From Nocardia iowensis (GTDB lineage Bacteria > Actinomycetota > Actinomycetes > Mycobacteriales > Mycobacteriaceae), in assembly GCF_019222765.1 (NCBI RefSeq), contig NZ_CP078145.1, forward strand, positions 2,604,001 through 2,668,000: a DNA stretch of 64,000 nucleotides, read 5' to 3'. Position numbers and translations under genes: made by a program. The notes below the pieces were generated by a model. It saw only the letters and a program-made list of their open reading frames with translations. It was not told the DNA's origin and searched no databases. Positions 54,597-64,000 of this stretch are shown here, in pieces; position 1 is the first letter of the stretch, and every line of letters starts with the position of its first letter.

Positions 54597-56216
54597 ATGC
54601 GGGATGTCACGATTTCGAGAAGGTTCGGAGTAGGCGCCATCGATACCGGTCAGTTGATCGCGGAGCATTACCGCCTGGTCGAGCGGATTGGTAGCGGCGG
54701 CACAGGTGTTGTTTGGCGTGCCATCGACGAGCGCTTGCAACGCTCGGTGGCCGTCAAGCAGATCCACATCAAGCCGAGCCTGCCCGAGGCCGAGCGTGAT
54801 GTGGTGCGCCAACGAGCGATTCGAGAGGCCCGCAATGCCGCTCGATTCCAGCATCCGAACGCGATCGTCGTGTTCGACATCACCGAGCATCATGGCGATC
54901 CGTGCCTGGTGATGGAGTACCTGAAATCCAACAGTCTGGCCGGGGTGCTGTCCGCGCAGGGGCCACTGCCATTGACGCAGGTCGCGCGGATCGGTGAGCA
55001 GGTCGCCTCGGCACTGATCGCCGCGCACGACGCGGGCATCGTGCACCGCGACGTGAAGCCGGGCAACATCCTGCTCGACGACCACGGCACGGTGAAAATC
55101 ACCGACTTCGGCATCTCTCGCGCGGCAGGCGACGTCACGCTCACCGAGACCGGCCTGATCTGCGGCACCGCCGCCTATCTCGCACCCGAGATGGCCCGCG
55201 GCGCCGACCCCACCCCCGCGTCGGACGTCTTCGCTTTGGGCGCAACACTTTTCCACGCGCTGGAGGGCGAGCCGCCGTACGGTGCGAACGCCAACCCGCT
55301 CGCCGTGCTGTACGCGGCGGCCAACGGTCAGGTGAGCGAACCGCGAAACGCCGGTCCCGCAACGGATTTCCTGCTCGACCTGCTCAGCCCGGAACCGCGC
55401 GACCGGCCGACCATGCGCGCCGCACTCGACCACCTCGCCGCGTTCGCCGATGCGGGCCCCGCGCCGGTGACCGCCGGATTCGTCCCCGCCAGTGAGGCTT
55501 TCGTGCGCCGCCGCAACGGCGCGCCGGAATCGGCGACGCGTGCGCTGCGCCCCTCGGCGGTGTCCGCGCCGGTGCACCAGCCGACCGAACGGCAGCCGCG
55601 CCCAAGGCCCGCGCCGCCGCGGCCCGCGCAGCCGAACACCGCGACCCACCCGCGCACCACGGCCCAGCCCAGACCGGCGCCGCCGCGCAAGTCCGGCGGC
55701 AAGAGCAAGGCCATCATGGTCGGTGCGCTGATCGGCGCGGTCGTCGCGGTAGCGGCGATCGCCTTCGCCGCCATGACGAAACAGGACACCAATTCGCCTA
55801 CGGTGCAGGCGAGTCCGCCGTCGTCCAGTTCCCCGACCGGTGGGACGAGCTCGACCGCCCCGGCCGGGGCGGTCGGTAAGACCCCGAGCGATGGCAAGGT
55901 CACCGAGGGGCCCGCGGCGGCGCTGGTGAAGCGGTTCTACGACGACGCGAGCGGGTCGTGGTCCACGCTGACGCCCGCGGCGCAGAAGCTCTACGGCTCC
56001 GAGGCGGCGTTCCGTCAGTACTGGAATACGCATACGGTCGAAAACTTCGCCAGCATCCGGGCGGCCTCAGGGGGCAACAACTCCGACGGTTCGCTCGACA
56101 TCGAGCTGGCCAGCCTCATTGTCGACGGCCAGGACAGGCCGATGACCCTTCGGGTGATCAACTCCGGTGGCAAGCTGCTACTCGACAGCGATACCCGCTT
56201 TCCCTCCCTTTCCTGA
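54597..56216 (+). CDS. Membrane serine/threonine protein kinase
   Basis: A 539-residue Hanks-type kinase. The N-terminal kinase domain has GSGGTG (residues 32-37), VAVK (Lys54), HRDVKPGN (150-157), DFG (170-172) and CGTAAYLAPE. A Pro/Arg-rich linker runs to about 370, one transmembrane helix at 372-393, then a Ser/Thr-rich extracellular stretch and a small domain of about 100 residues that is not PASTA. ATG at 54597. It lies directly after the PBP gene, as in some actinobacterial cell-wall regulatory clusters; the extracellular ligand is unknown. Confidence 0.9.
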   Translation: MRDVTISRRFGVGAIDTGQLIAEHYRLVERIGSGGTGVVWRAIDERLQRSVAVKQIHIKPSLPEAERDVVRQRAIREARNAARFQHPNAIVVFDITEHHGDPCLVMEYLKSNSLAGVLSAQGPLPLTQVARIGEQVASALIAAHDAGIVHRDVKPGNILLDDHGTVKITDFGISRAAGDVTLTETGLICGTAAYLAPEMARGADPTPASDVFALGATLFHALEGEPPYGANANPLAVLYAAANGQVSEPRNAGPATDFLLDLLSPEPRDRPTMRAALDHLAAFADAGPAPVTAGFVPASEAFVRRRNGAPESATRALRPSAVSAPVHQPTERQPRPRPAPPRPAQPNTATHPRTTAQPRPAPPRKSGGKSKAIMVGALIGAVVAVAAIAFAAMTKQDTNSPTVQASPPSSSSPTGGTSSTAPAGAVGKTPSDGKVTEGPAAALVKRFYDDASGSWSTLTPAAQKLYGSEAAFRQYWNTHTVENFASIRAASGGNNSDGSLDIELASLIVDGQDRPMTLRVINSGGKLLLDSDTRFPSLS

Positions 56217-56244
56217 AAGGCGTTCGTGCCGCTAACCTTTCGGC

Positions 56245-56847
56245 ATGGATGTGCGGGGGATGCTGGCCGAGGAACGCGCCGAACTGATTTCGTTGCTGCG
56301 CACGTTGAGCGACGAGGAATGGGCGGCTCCGTCGCTGTGTCGCGGCTGGCGGGTGCGTGACGTCGTCGGGCACCTGCTCTACGACACCATCGCACTGCCG
56401 ACCTATGGCGCGATTGCTGCCCGATCCGGGTTCTCGATCGATGGATTGAACGGGCGGCTGGTGGAAAAGGCCAAGGCGCTCCCGACCACGGTGCTGGTGG
56501 ACAAGCTCGAAGCCGAAGCAGGACGGATCGCCAAGTACGCGCCGAGACTGATCTTGGCGGACGTCATGGTCCATCAGCAGGACATCCGCAGGCCGCTCGG
56601 CCGGACGCGGACGATCCCGGCGGATCGCCTCACCACCGTCCTCGACCATCCCGACCCGTTCGCCCTGCCATGGCGTCGCACCAAGGGACTGCGGTTCGTG
56701 GCCACCGATGTCAGCTGGTCGAAGGGCAGCGGGCCCGAGGTGCGCGGCCCGGGGGAGGCGATTGCGCTCGCGGTCGTCGGACGCGCAGTCGCGGTCGATG
56801 AGCTGGCCGGTGACGGCGTCGCCGAGCTACGCCGCCGCTGCGCCTGA
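56245..56847 (+). CDS. Mycothiol-dependent maleylpyruvate-isomerase-fold protein
   Basis: A 200-residue protein of the MDMPI/DinB superfamily. The N-terminal helix bundle has ERAELISLLRTLSDEEWAAPSLCRGWRVRDVVGHLL, with the His and other polar positions used for a metal in MDMPI enzymes, and the later LADVMVHQQDIRRPLG, another conserved His motif. Family members use mycothiol. The substrate is unknown. ATG at 56245 lies 6 nt after TAACCT, a leaderless pattern. Confidence 0.8.
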   Translation: MDVRGMLAEERAELISLLRTLSDEEWAAPSLCRGWRVRDVVGHLLYDTIALPTYGAIAARSGFSIDGLNGRLVEKAKALPTTVLVDKLEAEAGRIAKYAPRLILADVMVHQQDIRRPLGRTRTIPADRLTTVLDHPDPFALPWRRTKGLRFVATDVSWSKGSGPEVRGPGEAIALAVVGRAVAVDELAGDGVAELRRRCA

Positions 56848-56960
56848 GACGCGGGGCCTACCTGAGCAGACCGTCCGGATAACGGCTGGCGTCGGAACGT
56901 TAGGCTGGTAGCTGCAACTTTCCTGTTGCGGATTCGGCTGAAGACAAGGATCGACACCAC

Positions 56961-59428
<2,468 letters not shown>

Positions 59429-59448
59429 ATCCGCCTGTGGAGGAAACG

Positions 59449-60102
59449 ATGACGAACAGAACCGCGCGGGTGGAGCGCGTCACCAAGGAATCCAGCATCG
59501 TGGTCGAGCTGGACCTGGACGGCACCGGCAAGACCGAGATCGCCACGGGCGTCCCGTTCTACGATCACATGCTGACCGCACTCGGTGCGCACGCCAGCTT
59601 CGACCTGACCGTGCGCGCCGAGGGCGACATCGAGATCGAGGCGCACCACACGGTGGAGGACACCGCGATCGTATTCGGCCAGGCGCTCGGAAAAGCATTG
59701 GGCGACAAGGTGGGTATCCGCCGGTTCGGTGACGCCTACATTCCGATGGACGAGACATTGGCGCACGCCGCCGTCGACGTGTCGGGTCGGCCCTACTGCG
59801 TGCACACCGGCGAGCCGGAACACCTATTACACGCCGTGATCCCCGGGTCTCCTGTTAGAGGTCGCTCCGCAGGCTCCGCTCTCGGGGGCCCTGGCGCACC
59901 GTATTCCACGGTGCTGAACCGCCACGTCTTCGAGTCGATCGCGTTGAACGCCCGCATCGCGCTGCACGTCCGGGTGCTGTACGGCCGCGACCAGCACCAC
60001 GTCACCGAGGCCGAATTCAAGGCGGTGGCACGGGCTTTGCGCGCCGCGGTCGAGTTGGATCCGCGGGTGCATGGCGTCCCGTCGACGAAGGGGACGTTGT
60101 GA
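59449..60102 (+). CDS. hisB: Imidazoleglycerol-phosphate dehydratase (HisB) with an insertion
   Basis: Dehydrates imidazole glycerol phosphate. The 217-residue monofunctional enzyme has [47 protein letters not shown] and [14 protein letters not shown], so the Mn-binding residues are in place. Between GSPV and PYSTV it contains 14 extra residues (DNA 59857-59898) not found in the usual actinobacterial HisB. ATG at 59449 with GGAGG upstream is chosen; the earlier ATG at 59425 overlaps the hisC stop. Confidence 0.92.
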   Translation: MTNRTARVERVTKESSIVVELDLDGTGKTEIATGVPFYDHMLTALGAHASFDLTVRAEGDIEIEAHHTVEDTAIVFGQALGKALGDKVGIRRFGDAYIPMDETLAHAAVDVSGRPYCVHTGEPEHLLHAVIPGSPVRGRSAGSALGGPGAPYSTVLNRHVFESIALNARIALHVRVLYGRDQHHVTEAEFKAVARALRAAVELDPRVHGVPSTKGTL

Positions 60103-60734
60103 GTGTGCGGTCCGTGGCGCTGCTCGACTACGGCTCCGGCAATCTGCACTCGGCCGAGCGTGCGCTGGTGCGGGCGGGCGCCGAGGTCGAGGTGACCGCC
60201 GATTCGGCGGTCGCGCTGGCCGCCGACGGCCTCGTCGTGCCCGGCGTCGGCGCCTACGCCGCCTGCATGGCGGGACTGCGAAAGGTGCGGGGCGAGCGGA
60301 TGATCGGCCAACGGCTCGCCGGTGGCCGCCCGGTGCTCGGCATCTGTGTCGGCATGCAGATCCTGTTCGAGCGCGGCGTCGAATTCGGCGTGGAAACCGA
60401 CGGTTGCGCGGAATGGCCGGGGACTGTGCAGCGCCTGGATGCGCCGGTGCTGCCGCACATGGGTTGGAACACCGTGTCGGCACCGGCGGACAGCGTGTTG
60501 TTCGCCGGGATGGATGCCGACACCCGCTTCTATTTCGTCCACACCTATGCCGCGCAGACCTGGGAACTTCCGCCCGGCGAACACTTTGCCGCCCCGAAAC
60601 TCACCTGGGCCGAGCACGGCGTGCCGTTCCTCGCCGCGGTGGAGAACGGGGCGCTCTCGGCGACCCAGTTCCACCCGGAGAAGTCCGGCGACGCCGGCGC
60701 TCAGCTGCTGCGCAACTGGGTGCAGTCGCTGTAA
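60099..60734 (+). CDS. hisH: Imidazole glycerol phosphate synthase glutaminase (HisH)
   Basis: The glutaminase subunit that supplies ammonia to HisF. The 211-residue class I amidotransferase has [29 protein letters not shown] (nucleophile Cys) and [11 protein letters not shown] (His-Glu). GTG at 60099 overlaps the hisB stop (GTGA). It is followed by a non-his segment, then priA. Confidence 0.96.
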   Translation: MSVRSVALLDYGSGNLHSAERALVRAGAEVEVTADSAVALAADGLVVPGVGAYAACMAGLRKVRGERMIGQRLAGGRPVLGICVGMQILFERGVEFGVETDGCAEWPGTVQRLDAPVLPHMGWNTVSAPADSVLFAGMDADTRFYFVHTYAAQTWELPPGEHFAAPKLTWAEHGVPFLAAVENGALSATQFHPEKSGDAGAQLLRNWVQSL

Positions 60735-60744
60735 ACCCGGGCGC

Positions 60745-61206
60745 TTACTTGGTTTCGGCGCGGTTGACGAGCCAGCGGCCGTCCACGTTCTCGACGGTGA
60801 CCAGCAGCGACATCTTGTTGGTCTTCGGCATGCCGTCGGTGGCGTCGCTGGTCGTCGTCCGCACCACGTCGACGGTCACGTCCGCGCCGGCCCTGTCGCC
60901 GGACACGACTCGGCAATCCACCGAGTCGACCGTCGAGCGCGTGTGGCTCGCGGTCGCGTTCGCCTGAATGCGCGACCGGGCTTCCTCGAACTCGGCCCGG
61001 AGCATCCCGGTGGTGATGTCGAGCATCTGGCCCGCGTGCTCGTCGAAGCGCGCGTAGTCGTAGGTGCCCGCGACGGTGCCGAAATCGCACCCGGCCAGCC
61101 GAGCCTCCTCGGGCGGAGCGGCCGTGGCGGTCGGCGCGGCGGCGATACCCGCGATGCAGGTGGCTGCCGAAATCACGAGCACGGCAGCGAGTGTCGAGCG
61201 AGGCAT
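60745..61206 (-). CDS. Secreted or membrane-anchored protein, Mce-associated-like
   Basis: A 153-residue protein with a signal/anchor (STLAAVLVISAATCIAGIAA) and a domain with DYARFDEHAGQMLDITTGMLRAEFEEARSRIQ and later VDVVRTTTSDAT...VTVENVDGRWLVNRAETK, the pattern of small Mce-associated (NTF2-like) proteins in actinobacteria. ATG at 61206, with AAGGGA upstream; the frame stays open to 61389. It is inserted, on the opposite strand, between hisH and priA. Function unknown. Confidence 0.7.
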   Translation of the reverse strand: MPRSTLAAVLVISAATCIAGIAAAPTATAAPPEEARLAGCDFGTVAGTYDYARFDEHAGQMLDITTGMLRAEFEEARSRIQANATASHTRSTVDSVDCRVVSGDRAGADVTVDVVRTTTSDATDGMPKTNKMSLLVTVENVDGRWLVNRAETK

Positions 61207-61439
61207 ACGATATCCCTTGGGAGAGTGGGGAGTAGACGATCGGAGTGATCGCCGAGGCGAGACACTACCGGGGGTTTCCGTGGCAGGCGGGCGGTCCGCC
61301 GGATGGCGAGTCGCGTCGCGGCTCGGACCGTGATCGACAGGCCTCCGGGTAGACCCTGAGCTGTGCGCGACGGATATGGGTGGTGACACCGGATTCGCCC
61401 GCGGCTGCCCGGTTCTACGGTCGGACCGAGGAGGCCATT

Positions 61440-61946
61440 ATGCGCAGTGTCACGATCCCACTGGTCCTGCTGACCGGATATGCGGTGGTCGCGTGTTTCG
61501 CCTTCGCTACGACGGCGGCGGAGACGGTGCTGTTGTATCCGAACATTTATCGGGATATCCCGGAGTCGCTGGAGTTGACCGAGCGGTTCATGAGCGTGGT
61601 AAGGGTCGGCGATGTCATGCGCCCGCTCGGTGGTGTGCTGACACTGTGCGCGCTGATCGCGGCCGCGGCGGCGGTGCGCTATCGGGTCGGGCTGCGCTGG
61701 CTGGGACTTTCGCTGGCCTCGTTGGTGAGCGGGCAGTTTCTGCTGTCGATCCTGTACCAGTGGCCGAGGGCGTCGATCCTGTTCGACGACCGCGCCGAGC
61801 ACAGCTTGGCCGAGATCGAGCGTGCGGCCACCGAATTCCAGATCGGGCAGGGCTTTCGGATCGCGGCGGCGGCGCTGACCGCGCTGTGCGCGGTGGCGGC
61901 CGCGCTGGTCTGCTACCGCCGTCGGGTGCTGGCCACGCAACCCTGA
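61440..61946 (+). CDS. Four-helix membrane protein of unknown function
   Basis: A 168-residue inner-membrane protein with four hydrophobic helices (PLVLLTGYAVVACFAFATTA, LGGVLTLCALIAAAAAV, LSLASLVSGQFLLSIL, IAAAALTALCAVAAALVCY). It may belong to a DUF1772-like group, but no diagnostic motif is certain. ATG at 61440 with GAGGAGG upstream. A MarR gene follows on the same strand by 50 bp, possibly its regulator. Confidence 0.6.
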   Translation: MRSVTIPLVLLTGYAVVACFAFATTAAETVLLYPNIYRDIPESLELTERFMSVVRVGDVMRPLGGVLTLCALIAAAAAVRYRVGLRWLGLSLASLVSGQFLLSILYQWPRASILFDDRAEHSLAEIERAATEFQIGQGFRIAAAALTALCAVAAALVCYRRRVLATQP

Positions 61947-61996
61947 GGGCGGAGCGACATATTGTGGGTGTGACCAACAAGCGTTAAATTGCAGGC

Positions 61997-62449
61997 ATGG
62001 AGATCTCGCACGAGGGTGCTCCCGCCAGGCTGCGGGCACTGCCCACCCGGCTGGTCAACCAAGTCGCCCTCGTCGCCAATCGGGCCACCGAACGGGCGCT
62101 GAACACCACCGGCTCCCGGCCCTATCACTACGCACTGCTCGCCGCGCTCGGCGAGTTCGGCTCCATCAGTCAAGCCGACCTGGGCAGGCGCACCCGTATC
62201 GATCGCAGCGACATCGTGGCCACCGTCAACGAGTTGGCCGACCGCGGCTTCGTCCAGCGCAGTCCCGACCCCGGCGACCGCAGACGCAAGATCGTCACCA
62301 TCACCGCCGCGGGCACGGCCCACCTCACCGAACTCGACGAGCGGCTGGCAGGCGCCCAAGACGAACTCCTGGCCGGTCTGAACGCCGCGGACCGCGCCGA
62401 GCTGGTCCGCCTCCTCACCTGCATTCTCGACGCCCAGTCGGGCAAGTAG
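61997..62449 (+). CDS. MarR-family transcriptional regulator
   Basis: A 150-residue winged-helix regulator. The core is FGSISQADLGRRTRIDRSDIVATVNELADRGFVQRSPDPGDRRRKIVTITAAGTAHL, a normal MarR helix and wing. TTGTGGG-TGTGA-CCAACAA at 61962-61980, a near-palindrome, lies before its ATG and may be its operator. It is flanked by the four-helix protein and priA. Confidence 0.85.
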   Translation: MEISHEGAPARLRALPTRLVNQVALVANRATERALNTTGSRPYHYALLAALGEFGSISQADLGRRTRIDRSDIVATVNELADRGFVQRSPDPGDRRRKIVTITAAGTAHLTELDERLAGAQDELLAGLNAADRAELVRLLTCILDAQSGK

Positions 62450-62519
62450 ACGTCGTTCGCCGTTCGTATACCCGCAGGCCGGAGACCGGGCGTGAGGAGG
62501 GGACTACTAGGCTGCTCCC

Positions 62520-62600
62520 GTGAGTGAGCGTAGCGACCGAACCATCAACACAGCGTCAAAGACGTCGACGGAGCCGAGCGCCAGCGAGGCGCAGTCGTGA
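62520..62600 (+). CDS. 26-codon leader ORF coupled to priA
   Basis: GTG at 62520 opens a frame of 26 codons that ends in TGA at 62598-62600, overlapping the priA GTG as GTGA. The peptide is rich in Ser, Thr, Glu and Ala (ends in PSASEAQS) and lacks any structural signature. The DNA contains repeat-like gtgagcg/agcgccagcgaggcg words. A -10-like TACTAG precedes it. It could be a translated leader or a repeat that happened to provide a coupled start. Confidence 0.45.
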   Translation: MSERSDRTINTASKTSTEPSASEAQS

Positions 62601-63328
62601 GTCTTGTGCTGCTGCCCGCCGTCGATGTTGCCAATGGAGAGGCTGTGCGCCTCGTGCAGGGGGAGGCCGGTAGCGAAACCAGCTACGGCTCGCCGCGCGA
62701 GGCGGCGCTGGCCTGGCAGCAAGCCGGCGCGGACTGGGTGCATCTGGTCGACCTCGACGCGGCGTTCGGCCGTGGCTCGAATCGCGAACTGCTGGCCGGG
62801 GTGGTCGGCGAACTCGATGTCAAAGTGGAGCTGTCCGGCGGCATTCGCGACGACGACACCCTGGAGGCCGCGCTGGCCACCGGTTGCGCCAGGGTGAATC
62901 TCGGCACCGCCGCGCTGGAGGACCCGGTGTGGTGCGCCAAGGCCATCGCCCGGCACGGCGAGCGGGTCGCGGTCGGCCTGGACGTGCGCATCATCGACGG
63001 TGACTACCGGCTGCGCGGCCGCGGCTGGGTCAGCGACGGCGGCGACCTGTGGGAGGTGCTGGAGCGGCTGGAGCGTGACGGCTGCTCGCGCTACGTGGTC
63101 ACCGACGTCACCAAGGACGGCACGCTGACCGGCCCGAACCTGGACCTGCTCCGCGAGGTGTGCGCAGCCACCGACGCGCCGGTCATCGCCTCCGGTGGCG
63201 TGTCCACCATCGAGGACCTGGTCGCGATCGCCGAACTGGTGCCGGAGGGCGTCGAGGGCTCGATCGTCGGCAAGGCGCTCTACGCGGGCCGGTTCACCCT
63301 GCCCGAGGCGCTGGCCGCGGTGAGATGA
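62597..63328 (+). CDS. priA: Phosphoribosyl isomerase A (PriA, HisA/TrpF)
   Basis: (beta/alpha)8 isomerase of histidine synthesis, and in actinobacteria also of tryptophan synthesis. The 243-residue protein has [47 protein letters not shown] and [19 protein letters not shown], with the catalytic Asp residues in LPAVD and DVTKDG. GTG at 62597 overlaps a short leader ORF; the stop overlaps the next ATG (ATGA). Confidence 0.95.
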   Translation: MSLVLLPAVDVANGEAVRLVQGEAGSETSYGSPREAALAWQQAGADWVHLVDLDAAFGRGSNRELLAGVVGELDVKVELSGGIRDDDTLEAALATGCARVNLGTAALEDPVWCAKAIARHGERVAVGLDVRIIDGDYRLRGRGWVSDGGDLWEVLERLERDGCSRYVVTDVTKDGTLTGPNLDLLREVCAATDAPVIASGGVSTIEDLVAIAELVPEGVEGSIVGKALYAGRFTLPEALAAVR

Positions 63329-64000
63329 CCCAGGACCTATCGGCACTGCTCGCGGTCGCCCGCGAGATCCTGGACTCGGTCACCTCGCGGTTCATCGAGG
63401 GGGTCGGCGCGCCGAGCGCGGTCACCAAGGGCCGCAACGATTTCGCCACCGAACTCGATCTGGAGCTGGAACGCACCATCTCCGCTGAGTTGCAGCAGCG
63501 CACCGGAATCAATGTGCACGGTGAGGAATTCGGCGGGCCGCAGCTCGTCTCGGGTACCGCGTGGGTGCTCGACCCGATCGACGGCACCTTCAATTACTCG
63601 TCCGGCCATCCGCTTTCGGGCATGCTGCTCGCGCTGGTGCACGAGGGCGAGCCGGTGCTCGGGCTGACCTGGCTGCCGCTGCTCGGGCAGCGTTACGCCG
63701 CGATGGCGGGCGGGCCGGTCCTGCTGAACGGGCAACCGTTGCCGCCGCTGCCGCACGGGAAGCTGGCCGAGGCGATGATCGGGTTCGGCGCGTTCAATGT
63801 GGATGCGCGCGGGCGGATCCCAGGACAGTTCCGTTTCGATCTGCTGGGCCCGCTCAGCAGGCTTTCCTCTCGGGTGCGCATGCACGGTTCGACCGGCATC
63901 GATCTGGCGTTCACCGCGTCCGGGGTGCTCGGTGGGGCGATCGTGTTCGGCCACCATCCCTGGGACAACGCCGCGGGGGTCGCGCTGATCCGCGCCGCGG
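63325..64000 (+). CDS. Inositol-monophosphatase-family phosphatase, truncated by window
   Basis: At least 225 residues; the gene runs off the window. The metal-site motifs are [23 protein letters not shown] (DPIDGT) and [13 protein letters not shown] (WDxAAG). Its position between priA and, expected next, hisF matches impA/HisN-like genes of M. tuberculosis; histidinol phosphatase activity is possible. ATG at 63325 overlaps the priA stop. Confidence 0.9.
   Translation, partial: MTQDLSALLAVAREILDSVTSRFIEGVGAPSAVTKGRNDFATELDLELERTISAELQQRTGINVHGEEFGGPQLVSGTAWVLDPIDGTFNYSSGHPLSGMLLALVHEGEPVLGLTWLPLLGQRYAAMAGGPVLLNGQPLPPLPHGKLAEAMIGFGAFNVDARGRIPGQFRFDLLGPLSRLSSRVRMHGSTGIDLAFTASGVLGGAIVFGHHPWDNAAGVALIRAA

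Overview
The window is high-GC actinobacterial DNA, most likely from Nocardia or a close relative. Evidence: an MspA/Nfp-type porin-family protein, many GTG starts, mycothiol-type enzymes (maleylpyruvate-isomerase fold), a bifunctional-type HisA/PriA, and a gene order (dnaE1, ilvA, tre genes, bioA-bioF-bioD, bioB-bsaP, nrtR/nadABC, hisDCBH-priA-impA) that follows the Mycobacterium tuberculosis Rv1547-Rv1604 segment, with accessory genes inserted between the core blocks. No phage, IS element or CRISPR array was seen.

Layout. 0-5 kb: a small secreted protein, dnaE1 (TTG start), an odd tRNA-like element and a 25-bp hairpin. 5-8.3 kb: an MFS exporter with its TetR repressor and two matching operators, a MazF-type toxin-antitoxin pair, a methyltransferase and what looks like the decayed tail of a second one. 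8.4-23 kb: trehalose from glycogen (treZ on +, treY-treX coupled on -), separated by a serine hydrolase, ilvA, an F420-type reductase, a LuxR/ATPase regulator, the MspA-like protein and a DUF2235 hydrolase. 23-25 kb: two MarR-type regulators, one with a cupin neighbour and one fused to a GNAT domain.

25-36 kb is the biotin region: bioA, bioF, bioD, bioB, bsaP and the repressor bioQ, with three palindromic TGAAC-N3-GTTCA boxes in front of bioA, bioF and bioB. Between the two halves lies a three-gene ABC importer behind a clear cobalamin riboswitch, so it is read as a vitamin B12 uptake system. 36-38 kb holds an ImmA-like metallopeptidase next to a seven-helix membrane protein. 38-43 kb is NAD synthesis: nrtR, an inverted-repeat operator, then nadA-nadB-nadC.

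43-56 kb is accessory: two paralogous secreted alpha/beta hydrolases 7 kb apart, a winged-helix protein, an SDR/MerR pair, a membrane protein with a 49-residue tandem repeat, an ArsR/MFS pair, arylamine N-acetyltransferase, a lipoprotein PBP and a membrane Ser/Thr kinase. 57-64 kb is the histidine operon (hisD-hisC-hisB-hisH, then a short interruption, then priA-impA running off the window). HisB carries a 14-residue in-frame insertion, and priA is preceded by an overlapping 26-codon leader ORF of repeat-like composition. Several genes show a TANNNT box 6-7 nt before the start codon with no Shine-Dalgarno, the pattern of leaderless transcripts.
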